The translations under genes were made by a program, and so were the position numbers. The notes below the pieces were generated by a model. The model worked only from the letters and a program-made list of their open reading frames with translations, had not been told where the DNA came from and ran no database searches. Shown here piece after piece: positions 1-9,369 of a DNA stretch of 64,000 nt (positions are counted from its first letter, which is position 1; every line of letters begins with the position of its first letter). The DNA comes from Bradyrhizobium sp. CB2312 (GTDB taxonomy: Bacteria; Pseudomonadota; Alphaproteobacteria; Rhizobiales; Xanthobacteraceae), in assembly GCF_029714425.1 (NCBI RefSeq), contig NZ_CP121668.1:4547501-4611500 (forward strand), read 5' to 3'.

Positions 1-802
1 TCATGCAATATGCGCCGTTCGATCTCTTGCCGACGCTCGAGAAGAACACTCGCGTCAAGCTCATCAATTTCACCGGCGGCAACATGTTCGCCGGAGCCTA
101 TCGCCTCAACGCTGCCTCCAAGCCGTTCGACGATCCCGCCATCCGGCGCGTGCTGTGGAAGCTGGTTGATCAGCGCGAGGTGCTGGATGCGCTCGGGCTC
201 GACTCCAAATATGCGACGCCTTGCGCGACCTACTTCACCTGCGGCACCACATACGAGAGCAAGGCCGGCATTGAAGCCGCCGCCAAGCCGTCGATCGAAG
301 CGGCGAAGGCTGCGCTGAAAGCGACCAAATATGCCGGCGAGCCCGTCGTCGTCATGGAAGCCAACGACCTCGAAGCCCCGCGCGTCTCGGCGCAGGTTCT
401 GGCCGAGCGGCTCAAGCAGGCGGGGTTCAATGTCGACCTGCAGGTGATGGACTGGGCCAGCGTGCTTGCGCGCCGCGCAAAGAAGGAGGGCTGGAGCGTC
501 TATGGCGTTCACGCCGGGGGCTACGACCTGGGCTCGCCGCTCACCAATGTCATGGTCGCTTTCAATTGCGCCGACTTCACTGGCTGGCAATGCGATGCGC
601 GCATCACCCTCTGATGGAAGCCTTCGCCAAGGCGCCGGCCGAGGAGGACCGCAAGAAGATCGCTTCCGAGATCCAGTCCGTCATGTACGATCAGGCGCCG
701 GCGATTCCGTGGGGCCAGTTTGCCCAGCCGGCGGCCTATCGTGCCGAGTGGCGCAACCTGATCCCGTCCGCCATCCCAGTGTTCTGGAACGTTGAGAAGT
801 AA
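1..802 (+). pseudogene. Peptide ABC transporter substrate-binding protein, 5' end outside window, frameshifted
   Basis: The C-terminal part of a family 5 extracellular solute-binding protein that would deliver oligopeptides or similar solutes to an ABC permease. The fold signature is visible around residues 20-60 (FDDPAIRRVLWKLVDQREVL) and in the C-terminal IPWGQFAQPAAYRAEWRNL. The gene enters from the left edge. The frame breaks near 603-608: the first frame ends at 614 after GWQCDARI, while the family-like continuation (PLMEAFAKAPAEEDRKKI onward to 802) lies in the -1 frame. One extra C in the CCC run would repair it. This is either a recent pseudogene or a base-call error. The family assignment is secure; the substrate is not predictable. 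Confidence 0.8.
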
Positions 803-806
803 TGCG

Positions 807-2349
807 ATGTACGATGTCATTGTTGTCGGCGGCGGCTCCGCTGGCGCCGCCGTAGCGGCCAGGCTCTCCGAGGATCCGGCACGGCGCGTCCTGCTGTTAG
901 AGGCGGGGCTCGACTGGCGTGCTGATGAAGCACCCTGGGAGGTCAGGACACCAAATCCGATCCCGATCATCCACAAGCGCGAGTACCAGGAGAAATGGCA
1001 ATGGCCCGATCTCCTGACGCGCCGCGTGGCGGGGCAGGAGCCGCGCTTCTACTGGCGCGGCAAGGGGCTCGGCGGCTCCTCGATGATGAACGGGCAGATC
1101 GCGATCCGCGGCGTTGCCGATGCCTTCGACGAATGGGCTGCCAATGGCTGCACCGGCTGGTCGGCCAAGGACGTGATGCCGCTGTTCTCGGTGATCGAGG
1201 ACGATTTCGAATTCGGCGACATCGCAGGTTGGTCGCGGCGGACCGCTTCCGGTCTATCGCGCGCCGCCCGAAGAATGGGGGCCCATCGATCGCGGCCTGC
1301 GCGACGCGGCGCTGGCGAGCGGCTATCCCTGGTGCGCCGATCTCAATGGCCCGGACGGTGAGGGCGTTGCCTGCTATCCCATCAACAGCCGCGACAGCCG
1401 CCGCATCACCACCAATGAGGGTTATCTCGAGCCCGCGCGCGGCCGCGCCAATCTGGAGATCCGCGGCCACGCGCTAGTCGATCGCGTGCGGATCAGTGAC
1501 GGCCGGGCGACCGGCGTCCGCGTTCATATCGAGGGGCAGGGCACCCACGAGATCAGCGCGCGTCAGATCGTGCTGTGTGCCGGCGCGATCCACAGTCCGA
1601 CGATCCTGCTGCGTTCCGGCATCGGCCCGGCCGATGAGCTGAGGTCGATGGGGATTACGGTCGAGCGCGACCTGCCGGTCGGCCGGCATTTTTTCGACCA
1701 TCCGCTGTTTCGCGCCACGATCCAGCTCCGCGAGAATCTGCGGCCGACCGATCCGGACACTCGCCACACCAATTGCTGCGTGACCTATTCCTCGGGCCTC
1801 GCCGATGGCGGCAAGCGCGACATGATCCTGATCGCGTTCAACCATCGCGGTATCGGCGTGCCCGGGGCGATCGGCGCCGGGTTGTTCAACGCCTATTCGC
1901 GCGGAACGCTGAAGCTGGCTTCAACCGACCCATCCATCGATCCCGTCGTCGAGGAGAACATGCTCGCCGATCCCCGCGACATGCTGCGGATGATGGACGC
2001 GGTGAAACGGCTGGCGGTGATCACGTCGCAGCCGGCGCTATCAGGCATCGCCGACTGGATCAGGCTGACCGACACCGATCTGACGCTGCCGCAGGCAGCT
2101 AGCCTGCCGGATCACGACCTCGACGCGTTGCTGCGCCGAGAGACCGGCGACATCCAGCATGCCGCCGGCAGCTGCCGCATGAGCGGTGTCAACGACCCCG
2201 ATGGCGTGGTCAATCCTGATGGCACCGTGAAAGGGATCAGCGGCCTGCGCGTCGCCGACGCCTCGATCATGCCATCCGACTGCCGCGCCAACACGCATTT
2301 CACGACGGTGGTGATCGGGGAGGCGATCGCGCAGATGATGATGCGGTAG
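807..2349 (+). pseudogene. GMC-family FAD oxidoreductase (choline/alcohol dehydrogenase type), frameshifted
   Basis: Begins at ATG 807, 4 bases after the preceding stop, with the FAD dinucleotide motif VIVVGGGSAGAAVAARL at the N-terminus and the GMC signature GKGLGGSSMMNGQIAIRG. The first frame derails near 1215-1230 after EDDFEFGD. The homologous continuation (GRGGPLPVYRAPPEEWGPI...) is in another frame and is open to 2349, with the second GMC signature (GAIHSPTILLRSGIG) and the C-terminal AGSCRMS and catalytic-region H/N motif (NTHFTTVVIGEA). The net shift is +1 or -2. Together with the upstream binding protein it looks like a catabolic uptake/oxidation pair. Two independent frame breaks in adjacent genes suggest either decay of the locus or poor base quality there. 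Confidence 0.82.
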
Positions 2350-2463
2350 CTTCTACTGCCTCCGCTCGCAATGTATTGCCCCCGTCGCGCTCCAACGCAT
2401 CGAAACCGCAAGTTAGGTCAATGCTCCTGAGCGACCATCGATCGCGTAATGCATGCAAGGATG

Positions 2464-2477
2464 CTGATCTAGATCAA
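2464..2477. promoter_or_regulatory. FixK/FNR-like box
   Basis: CTGAT-CTAG-ATCAA, one mismatch from the symmetric TTGAT-N4-ATCAA site recognised by FNR/FixK regulators. It lies about 64 bases upstream of the start codon at 2541, a plausible activator position. The site is seen; the regulation is inferred. Confidence 0.45.
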
Positions 2478-2540
2478 GCCGCAGCGCCCAGTTTGGAGTG
2501 AAGAAATCAAAAGGGCAGAGCTATTGCAGAGGAGGGTCAG

Positions 2541-2837
2541 ATGATTTCTCGGCGAAATGCTCTTTCTTCGCTTGGATGGGCGACAGCGTTTGGGCTGATC
2601 GCGCTTCCTTCGACATTGACGGCGACGGACGCAGAAGCCCAGACGGCCGGCATGGACCGGCGTCAGGATCGGCGTGAAGGTCGACGCGAGCGCCGGGAAG
2701 ACCGGCGCGATGCCCGGCAGGATCGCCGTGAAGATCGGCGCGACGCACGCGAGGATCGCCGTGAGAACCGTCATGGCGGCACCACGACGGGAAGCACCGG
2801 CAGCTCAACCGGCACGGTTGGAGCCGCTACGAAGTAA
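2541..2837 (+). CDS. Small exported arginine-rich repeat protein
   Basis: 98 residues. The N-terminus carries a twin-arginine-like start (MISRRNALSSLGWATAFGLI) followed by a hydrophobic stretch and a likely cleavage region near DAEAQ. The mature part is almost entirely Arg, Asp and Glu in tandem RRxDRR/RRDAR units (residues about 38-78), then a Gly/Ser/Thr tail. A good ribosome site (GGAGGG) sits just before the ATG, and a FixK-like box lies upstream. The charge pattern is that of a disordered or single-helix periplasmic protein; no catalytic domain is recognisable and the function is unknown. Confidence 0.7.
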   Translation: MISRRNALSSLGWATAFGLIALPSTLTATDAEAQTAGMDRRQDRREGRRERREDRRDARQDRREDRRDAREDRRENRHGGTTTGSTGSSTGTVGAATK

Positions 2838-2864
2838 CTTGCCGGGCAGTGCAGACATCACTCT

Positions 2865-3009
2865 CATCAGGAGGGCAACGATGGATGTCTTGAACATGGG
2901 TGGGCCCACTATGCGGCTCGCAATGGCATCGGTTGCTCGCCTGGAACCTTGGTCAAGGGCGGGGACGGCATCATCTACGTCTGCCAGTGAGTCCATGCGG
3001 AGAAGATGA
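2865..3009 (+). pseudogene. Possible frameshifted small Cys-containing protein
   Basis: An AGGAGG ribosome site at 2869-2874 precedes ATG 2881, whose own frame gives a 42-residue low-complexity peptide ending at 3009. A different frame of the same stretch reads as a more protein-like C-terminus (GCLEHGWAHYAARNGIGC, then ...GDGIIYVCQ and a stop at 2988) but has no start codon. The simplest reading is a small gene with a one-base shift just after the start. Weakly supported. Confidence 0.3.
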
Positions 3010-3010
3010 C

Positions 3011-3292
3011 ATGACGAGAAACGCCAAGCTACTTGGTCTGATCGTAACCACCGCACTCTTCGCGGCAGCTCCGGTGTCGCTCCGTTACTCGGTGGCGGAA
3101 GGGCCGTCCGTTACCGTTGACGGTGTGGAAGCGCGAGTCGGAAGACCTCTTACGCCGATGAGCGTAGCTGGGGTCAACCGCAGAGTGCACCGCCGTGCCT
3201 ATTATGGTGCGGCAGCCGCAGGGGCTGCGGCTTATGGTGCCTATAACTATCGCCGGGCATGCGGATACGCGCCGTATCCGCCCTGCTATTAG
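3011..3292 (+). CDS. Small exported hypothetical protein
   Basis: 93 residues from ATG 3011. It has an N-terminal signal peptide (LLGLIVTTALFAAAPVS), a polar middle, then an Ala/Gly/Tyr-rich segment (YYGAAAAGAAAYGAYNYRR) and a C-terminus with two cysteines (RACGYAPYPPCY). Such short secreted Tyr/Gly-rich proteins are common in Bradyrhizobium and lack assigned roles. It follows two other small exported-type reading frames in the same direction, so the three may be co-transcribed. Confidence 0.6.
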   Translation: MTRNAKLLGLIVTTALFAAAPVSLRYSVAEGPSVTVDGVEARVGRPLTPMSVAGVNRRVHRRAYYGAAAAGAAAYGAYNYRRACGYAPYPPCY

Positions 3293-3479
3293 CGGGCTCT
3301 TGCGAGGCTCGTCGCGTCTGACGTGACGGCGAGCCTCGGGTGGCGCGAATGCTGCCGGGCTCTTGCGCGCCATCGGACGGCGCCATCGATCTTTGCTGAC
3401 TTGCGTCTTTGCCAAGCTCGTGGCGTAAAGCCTTCATCCGCGGCGCTGGTTTGGATTCCAAGCCAGCCAAGCGTTCCTT

Positions 3480-4820
3480 TCAGCGGTCCCCGGGATTTGG
3501 CGCTGCGAGCGCGATCCGGCGATCATGTATCAGATTTTCGAGGCGATGGGCCGCTACATTCAGGGTGGCCGTATCGAGGCCAGCCTCGTCTTCGCTGACT
3601 TGGGTGCGCTGGGCAGAAAGAACCTTGTCGATCTCGTTCTCGATCTCCAATAATTCCGTTTCGTTTCCGGCGAGTCTTATGCGGCGCGCCAATGCATATA
3701 GCGAATCCAGCGCCGGCTCTTTCGGTTTGAGGTCGCCAGATCGCAAGAAGTGCCAGGCCGCCGTGAGCACGGTAGCAAGCGCTCCAAGCCCCATTGGCGC
3801 AAGAAAGATGGCGTTGCTCCATCTGTCCAGGAAAGTTTGCTGGCTCCCATTGTAGAACTCGGCGGCGCCGGGATGAACGGGAAGATAGGCGCCTGCGTCG
3901 GTATCCGGCGCCTTGAACTGCGCGAGGATCGGTAATTCGGGCAAGACGTCTCTGCGAGCGGTCGTTATCGCTTGAGTGAAGTTGGCAATCAAATCGGTCC
4001 CAAGGCTCTTCCTGCCGATCAAATAAAAGGAAACCTGCAACGTGGTGACGTCGTCGTCGGGAACAGGAGGTGATCCGCGCAAAGTCCCCTTCGGGATGTC
4101 GAAGCTTTCGTAAGCGCGCTCTTTCTCAGCGATCGCCCCCGCATTGTCGATCGGGATCAGGACCGGAGCGGTCTTCGCGCTTTGTGGGAATAGCCCGCGG
4201 ACCAGAGACAGATACTTGTCGCTAAGCGGTATCACGAACAGTGCGGCGCGTATCTCTTTGGTTTCAAAGGCCCGGCGGACCTCATCGAGTGCAACGCTCT
4301 TGAATACAACATTGGCGCGATCGAGGTCATATGCCTTTCTCAGCACGCTGACGATCTTCTGATTGGTGTCGCCCGCGACGACCCCCACTGTCATGCGCTT
4401 GAGGCCGGCCATGTCCGTGAGCGGAGAGCCAGGCGGGGCGACGAGCATGGCCACGGCCTGCGCCAGCACGACGATCGCCTGTGCCTGGGAAAGGTCGCCG
4501 ACATCTCCTCGGACGACTGCAAGGTCTGTCCTTCCAGACGAAAACGCGTCCGCCGACTCGATTGGGCCGGTGGTCTCAACCACCTTCAGCCGCACCGGCG
4601 CGTTGTTGACCGCGAGCCTGCTCGCGAGCGCCGATACGATTTTGGTGGCATCGCCGTCGAACGACCCGACTGCGATCGAAAGTGTCACGGGCCGGACGTA
4701 CCAGCGGTAAGCATACAGGCTCGCACCCCCGACCAGCAACGCCAGCATCAGCACAATGAGGATCCGGAGCCACGTCGGCAGATTGGCACCGGCTATGCGG
4801 ATTGGCGATGAGTGATCCAT
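3480..4820 (-). CDS. TAXI-family (NMT1-like) periplasmic solute-binding protein with membrane anchors
   Basis: 446 residues from ATG 4820 (MDHSSPIRIAGANL); a longer open frame upstream lacks a better start. A transmembrane segment at residues 15-35 (ILIVLMLALLVGGASLYAY) is followed by the binding-protein domain beginning SIAVGSFDGDATKIVSAL, typical of TAXI/NMT1 proteins that feed TRAP transporters. A second hydrophobic segment (FLAPMGLGALATVLTAAW) near residue 350 and an acidic helical tail follow. No TRAP permease gene is adjacent, so it may be an orphan sensor-like binding protein. A perfect FixK-type box lies about 155 bases upstream of the start. Ligand unknown. Confidence 0.75.
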   Translation of the reverse strand: MDHSSPIRIAGANLPTWLRILIVLMLALLVGGASLYAYRWYVRPVTLSIAVGSFDGDATKIVSALASRLAVNNAPVRLKVVETTGPIESADAFSSGRTDLAVVRGDVGDLSQAQAIVVLAQAVAMLVAPPGSPLTDMAGLKRMTVGVVAGDTNQKIVSVLRKAYDLDRANVVFKSVALDEVRRAFETKEIRAALFVIPLSDKYLSLVRGLFPQSAKTAPVLIPIDNAGAIAEKERAYESFDIPKGTLRGSPPVPDDDVTTLQVSFYLIGRKSLGTDLIANFTQAITTARRDVLPELPILAQFKAPDTDAGAYLPVHPGAAEFYNGSQQTFLDRWSNAIFLAPMGLGALATVLTAAWHFLRSGDLKPKEPALDSLYALARRIRLAGNETELLEIENEIDKVLSAQRTQVSEDEAGLDTATLNVAAHRLENLIHDRRIALAAPNPGDR

Positions 4821-4973
4821 GGTGCCTGCGGCCTTTTGCGCTCGACGCAAGACCTTATTGCCTGAAACGCGCCTGATTGTCGGGCGCGTCCCCTGGCCGC
4901 GAACACAGGCGCGCGAGAGCCGTATCGATCGCGCCCGCTCCGAGTAAATCTTGTCCCGGCTCGCTTGGTGCTT

Positions 4974-4987
4974 TTGATCTAGATCAA
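4974..4987. promoter_or_regulatory. Perfect FixK/FNR box
   Basis: TTGAT-CTAG-ATCAA, a perfect dyad matching the FNR/FixK consensus, inside a longer dyad (CTTTTGATCTAGATCAAAAG). It lies upstream of the minus-strand TAXI protein gene, whose start is at 4820. In Bradyrhizobium FixK2 activates genes at low oxygen through such sites; that it does so here is inferred. Confidence 0.6.
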
Positions 4988-5091
4988 AAGCCAAGCTGCG
5001 AGCGCGAAGTGCGGACAGAGCAGCCAATGGTCTCCGGCCGGGCGGCGCCTTTCGATAGCAATCGGATGCGAAGAACCCGATGAGTATCCGC

Positions 5092-6477
5092 CTAGATCAC
5101 TCCGGCCAGCCGCAGCGCCACGCCCGCGGCGCAACTGCCGGCCAGCACCGTCAGCATCCCGAGCTTGAAGCGGAAGATCGCGGTGGCGGCCGCGATCGCC
5201 AGCACCAGCGCGGGAATGTCGACGCTCTTCAGCACCGGCATGTCGAAATCCAACGGGAAGGCGTGCACCGGCACGGTCTCGCGGAACAGCGTGTGCAGCG
5301 CGAACCAGATCGAGAGGTTGAGGATCACGCCGACGACGGCGGCGGTGATCGCACTGAGCGCGCCGGCGAGCCCTGTGTTGCCGCGCAAGCGCTCGATATA
5401 GGGAGCGCCGACGAAGATCCAGAGGAAGCAGGGCGTGAAGGTGACCCAGGTCGCGAGCAATCCGCCGAGGGTCGCAGCAAGCATCGGCGACAGCCCGCTC
5501 GGATCGCGATAGGCAGCCATGAAGCCGACGAACTGGAGCACCATGATCAACGGGCCGGGCGTGGTCTCGGCCATGCCGAGACCGTCGAGCATCTCATGCG
5601 GCTTCAGCCAGTGATAATGCTCGACCGCCTGCTGGGCGACGTAAGCCAGCACCGCATAGGCGCCGCCGAAGGTGACCAGCGCCATCTTGGAGAAGAACAG
5701 CGCGATCTGGCTGAATACGTTCGCCTCGCCGAGCACCAGAAGTAGCGCGATCACCGGCACCAGCCAGAGCGCCAGCCACACCGCGCCGGTCCGGATCGCG
5801 CGTCCGGTGTCGGGCCGCACATGCTCGGGCACGGCTTCGCCAAGCATGCTGTCGATCGCGGCGGCGCTGCCGCCATGGCCGTGCGCGGCCGGGGCGAATT
5901 CCGGCCGGCCGGCTCGTGCACCGACATAGCCGATCAGGCCGGCGGCGATGATGATGATCGGAAAGGGGACCGCGAAGAAGAAGATCGCTATGAAGGCGGC
6001 GGCCGCCAGCGCGATCATGATGCGGTTCTTCAGCGCGCGCTTGCCAACGCGCACCACGGCTTCGACGACGATGGCGAGGACGGCGGCCTTCAGCCCGAAG
6101 AACAGCGCCTCGACGAAGCTGACATTGCCGTAGGCGGCATAGATGTAGCTGAGGCCCATGATGGCGATGATGCCGGGCAGGATGAACAGCCCGCCTGCCA
6201 TCAGCCCGCCGGCGGTGCGATGCAAGAGCCAGCCGACATAGGTTGCGAGCTGCTGCGCCTCGGGGCCCGGCAGCAGCATGCAGTAGTTCAGCGCATGCAG
6301 GAAACGTCCCTCGGAGATCCAGTTTTTCTCCTCGACCAGGATGCGGTGCATCACCGCGATCTGGCCCGCGGGGCCGCCAAAACTCAAGGACGCGACGCGC
6401 AGCCAGACGCGGAAGGCCTCGTTGAAGCTGATGCCGTGACCGGCATCAGCTCCCGTTTGATTGGCGCGGGTGTCCAT
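5092..6477 (-). CDS. chrA: Chromate efflux transporter ChrA
   Basis: 461 residues, the length of a two-domain (long-chain) CHR transporter. Both halves carry the CHR motif: SLSFGGPAGQIAVMHR near the N-terminus and ALVTFGGAYAVLAYV in the second half, each with hydrophobic helices. ChrA exports chromate from the cytoplasm. The ATG start overlaps the stop of the upstream rhodanese-ChrB gene by one base (TAATG), so the two are translationally coupled. The upstream open frame beyond this ATG belongs to the neighbour's coding region. Confidence 0.9.
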   Translation of the reverse strand: MDTRANQTGADAGHGISFNEAFRVWLRVASLSFGGPAGQIAVMHRILVEEKNWISEGRFLHALNYCMLLPGPEAQQLATYVGWLLHRTAGGLMAGGLFILPGIIAIMGLSYIYAAYGNVSFVEALFFGLKAAVLAIVVEAVVRVGKRALKNRIMIALAAAAFIAIFFFAVPFPIIIIAAGLIGYVGARAGRPEFAPAAHGHGGSAAAIDSMLGEAVPEHVRPDTGRAIRTGAVWLALWLVPVIALLLVLGEANVFSQIALFFSKMALVTFGGAYAVLAYVAQQAVEHYHWLKPHEMLDGLGMAETTPGPLIMVLQFVGFMAAYRDPSGLSPMLAATLGGLLATWVTFTPCFLWIFVGAPYIERLRGNTGLAGALSAITAAVVGVILNLSIWFALHTLFRETVPVHAFPLDFDMPVLKSVDIPALVLAIAAATAIFRFKLGMLTVLAGSCAAGVALRLAGVI

Positions 6478-7295
6478 TACGCCTTCACCTTGTTGGTCGG
6501 CCAGTTGTGGGTCTCGGCCGTGGCGTCGCGGCACCAGCGGTAGAAGGCGTCGTAGAGCAGCAGGCCGGCCTCGAGCTGTTCGAGGTCGTCGTCATACATC
6601 CGCGACAGCCCGAGCGAGGCCGCGAGCAGGCCGGGCGCCTCCGGCGCCAGATCCGGCCGTGCGGTGTCGGCGCCGCGCACCAGCGTCGCGAGGTGGAGCA
6701 GGGCCGGCGTGGCAATGCCGAACTCCTCGATCATGACGTCGAAGGTGCAGAGCTCGCCGCGGTGGCTCCAGAACACGTTCTCGATGTCGAAGGGCGCAGC
6801 GCCAAAGCGCTCGCCGACGGCGACCACCTCGGACGGCGCCACATAGAGGAACACCGCGTTGGGATCGACGAAGCGCCGGATCAGCCAGGGGCAGGCGATG
6901 CGATCGACCTTCGGCCGCGCCCGCGTCACCCAGACGGTGCGTCCCTTGGCATCGCGCGGCGGCAGCTTGCGGGTGTCGAGCAGGGGTAGCTTGGCCGCCT
7001 TCCAGCCCTCGAAGCCGCCTTCGAGCGTCTCGGCCTGCACCCCGAGCTGGCGGAGCCAGGCGGCCGTGCCCTGGGCGAGCTTTTCACCGCGCAGGCAGGA
7101 GACGATGACCCGGCGGTGGGCGAATGCGCCGCCCCAGTCTTGCACCTTGTCGTGGCTGAGTTTGATCGAGCCCGGAATCAGCCGCCGGTCGGCGGCAAAA
7201 TCCTCCTCCGTCCGCACGTCGATCAGGGCAGGGGCGTTGGCCGTGCCGATCAGCCGGGCCAATTTGTCAGATGATATAGTCGTGAAAGTAGACAT
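6477..7295 (-). CDS. Rhodanese-ChrB fusion, chromate resistance protein
   Basis: 272 residues from ATG 7295. Residues 1-105 form a rhodanese domain (LIDVRTEEDFAADRRLIPGS; active-site loop SCLRGEKL with the catalytic Cys). Residues about 120-265 match the ChrB C-terminal domain (ITRARPKVDRIACPWLIRRF-like motif, seen as TRARPKVDRIACPWLIRRF, then FVDPNAVFLYV and YDAFYRWC). ChrB-domain proteins act in chromate sensing or detoxification. It is the first gene of the chr operon and is divergent from dmeF across 199 bases. The N-terminal DNA-binding part of classical ChrB regulators is absent, so a sulfurtransferase or detoxification role is likelier than direct transcriptional control. Confidence 0.82.
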   Translation of the reverse strand: MSTFTTISSDKLARLIGTANAPALIDVRTEEDFAADRRLIPGSIKLSHDKVQDWGGAFAHRRVIVSCLRGEKLAQGTAAWLRQLGVQAETLEGGFEGWKAAKLPLLDTRKLPPRDAKGRTVWVTRARPKVDRIACPWLIRRFVDPNAVFLYVAPSEVVAVGERFGAAPFDIENVFWSHRGELCTFDVMIEEFGIATPALLHLATLVRGADTARPDLAPEAPGLLAASLGLSRMYDDDLEQLEAGLLLYDAFYRWCRDATAETHNWPTNKVKA

Positions 7296-7494
7296 GTTGA
7301 TGCGTCCTCGTAGGAACCGAACGGGACGCGATACTTGGGCATGTCGCCTCGTGGGGAGATCGCTCAAATCCCCATACACCAATTACAGCGAAACTAAACT
7401 GAACTGTCAATCCGCGAGGCGATTGGGCCTTAGAAAATTGCTGTCTGCCGGTCTATATTGCGGACTGACAGAGCTGAATTGTCTGGAGAATTCG

Positions 7495-8457
7495 ATGCAT
7501 TCCCACTCCATTGAACAGTGGACCCACGACCACGCCTTCCTCGGAGAAAAACACGACGAGAACGAGCGGCGCACCTGGTTCGTGGTCGTCCTGACGCTGG
7601 TCATGATGGTCGGCGAGATCGTCGCCGGCTCGCTGTTCGGCTCGATGGCGCTGCTCGCCGACGGCTGGCACATGGGGACGCATGCGGCCGCGCTCGGCAT
7701 TGCGGCCTTCGCCTACCGCTTCGCGCGCCGGCACCTCGGCAATGCGCATTTCACCTTCGGCACCGGCAAGTTCGGCGATCTCGCCGCCTTCGCCAGCGCG
7801 ATCATCCTTGGCCTGATCGCGGTCGAGATCGCCTATGAGAGCGTGCTGCGGCTGATCACGCCGGTGCCGATCGTCTATGGCGAGGCGATCGCGGTCGCCG
7901 CGCTCGGTCTCTGCGTCAACCTCGCCAGCGCGTGGCTCTTGCGCGACAGTCACGATCACCATCATCACGGCCATGATCATGGGCACAGCCATGCGCATCA
8001 TGATCATGACCACGATCATGATCACCACCACCATCACGACAACAACCTTCGCGCCGCCTATGTCCACGTCATGGCGGACGCCGCAACGTCCGTGCTGGCG
8101 ATTGCCGCGCTCATGGTCGCGATGTATTCGGGATGGGTCTGGGCCGACCCGGCCGTCGGGCTGATCGGCAGCGTCGTGATCGCGAGCTGGGCCTTCGGCC
8201 TGATCAAGTCATCAGGGGCGGTGCTGCTCGACGTGCGCGCCGATGAGAAGCTGGAGCGGGTGATCCGCGCGCGCATGGAGGTCGGCGAGGATCGCGTCAC
8301 CGACCTGCATCTCTGGCAGGTCGGCCCCGGCCATTGCGCCGTGCTGGTGTCGCTGGTGTCGGACAAGCCGAAGCAGCCGGCCGTCTACAAGAAGCGCCTC
8401 GCCGGGTTGAAGAGGCTCAGCCACATCACGGTCGAGGTCGAGACCTGCCCTCATTGA
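7495..8457 (+). CDS. dmeF: Cation diffusion facilitator DmeF (Co/Ni efflux)
   Basis: 320 residues from ATG 7495. It has a CDF fold with six membrane segments. The metal site in helix 2 appears as ALLADGWHMGTHAAALG (HxxxD/DxxxH type) and again in helix 5 as HVMADAATSVLA. A very long His/Asp loop (about residues 150-180) sits between helices 4 and 5, typical of DmeF. The N-terminus MHSHSIEQWTHDHAFLG is the DmeF hallmark. The protein exports Co2+ or Ni2+ from the cytoplasm. A DmeR-type repressor gene usually precedes dmeF but none is seen here; the divergent neighbour is the chromate operon. Confidence 0.9.
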   Translation: MHSHSIEQWTHDHAFLGEKHDENERRTWFVVVLTLVMMVGEIVAGSLFGSMALLADGWHMGTHAAALGIAAFAYRFARRHLGNAHFTFGTGKFGDLAAFASAIILGLIAVEIAYESVLRLITPVPIVYGEAIAVAALGLCVNLASAWLLRDSHDHHHHGHDHGHSHAHHDHDHDHDHHHHHDNNLRAAYVHVMADAATSVLAIAALMVAMYSGWVWADPAVGLIGSVVIASWAFGLIKSSGAVLLDVRADEKLERVIRARMEVGEDRVTDLHLWQVGPGHCAVLVSLVSDKPKQPAVYKKRLAGLKRLSHITVEVETCPH

Positions 8458-8547
8458 CGTGATCCACGCGAGGGGAATTCAGCGGCGCGGTCGGGGTTGA
8501 TCCTCGGTCGCAGCCCATACAGGGCGCTTGCCAAGGAGGGATTAAGG

Positions 8548-9369
8548 ATGACGTCCAGGATCAAGCTCGCTCTCGTCGTTGTCGCGCTCGCCTTGTCAAG
8601 CCAAGTGGCTGTCGCGCAGACCGGCGTCGAAAGGCTCTACGTCCTCAATTGCGGCGAGGGCACCGCCGGTGACATCTCGCGCTGGACGCCCGGCCTGAAC
8701 GAGGGCAAGACCATGGACTTCGTCGACAGCTGCTATCTGATCAAGCACGCCAAGGGCTGGTTCCTGTGGGACACCGGCATTGCAGACTCCGTTGCGGCCA
8801 TGCCGAATGGCCTTGCGCCCGCCGATCCCAAGGCCGTGACCTGGCGGCGGCCGAAGACGCTTGCTGCCCAGCTCGAACAGCTCGGCGTCAAGCCTGACGA
8901 CATCAAGGCGATGGCGGTCTCGCACACGCATCCCGACCATATCGGCAATGTCGAGCTGTTCCCGCAGGCGACGCTCTACGTCCAGAAGGCCGAATATGAC
9001 TGGCCCGGCGCCAATAACGAGCCGCGCTTCAAGCCCTCGCATCCCGTCGAGCTGCTGACGGGCGACAAGGACGTCTTCGGCGACGGCAGTGTGACTATCC
9101 TGTCGACACCCGGCCATACGCCGGGACACCAGTCGCTGCTGGTGAAGCTGCCGAAGACCGGAGCGGTGGTGCTGTCCGGCGATGCCGTCCATTTCAGGGA
9201 TAATTGGGACAACCGCCGCGTCCCCAGCATGAACGCCAACAAGGAGATGAGCGCGGCCTCGATGCAGAAGATCGCCGACACGCTCGAAAAGGAGAAGGCG
9301 CAGCTCTGGATCAACCACGACAAGGTCCAGCGCGACGGTCAGAAGATGGCGCCCGAGTTTTACGACTGA
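8548..9369 (+). CDS. Exported metallo-beta-lactamase-fold hydrolase (lactonase-like)
   Basis: 273 residues from ATG 8548, preceded by AAGGAGGGATTAAGG. A signal peptide (LALVVVALALSSQVAVAQ) is followed by the MBL-fold domain: the metal motif HTHPDH (SHTHPDHIGNVELF), STPGHTPGHQSLL, the bridging Asp in LSGDAVHF and a distal INHD. The arrangement resembles N-acyl homoserine lactonase (AttM/AiiA-type) MBL proteins, but the export signal points to periplasmic action, and quorum-signal hydrolysis is only a possibility. Confidence 0.8.
   Translation: MTSRIKLALVVVALALSSQVAVAQTGVERLYVLNCGEGTAGDISRWTPGLNEGKTMDFVDSCYLIKHAKGWFLWDTGIADSVAAMPNGLAPADPKAVTWRRPKTLAAQLEQLGVKPDDIKAMAVSHTHPDHIGNVELFPQATLYVQKAEYDWPGANNEPRFKPSHPVELLTGDKDVFGDGSVTILSTPGHTPGHQSLLVKLPKTGAVVLSGDAVHFRDNWDNRRVPSMNANKEMSAASMQKIADTLEKEKAQLWINHDKVQRDGQKMAPEFYD

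Noticed and set aside
7296..7494. Promoter and operator in the chr-dmeF divergent region
   Set aside because: TATATT and partial dyads are present but spacing does not give a convincing promoter or operator.
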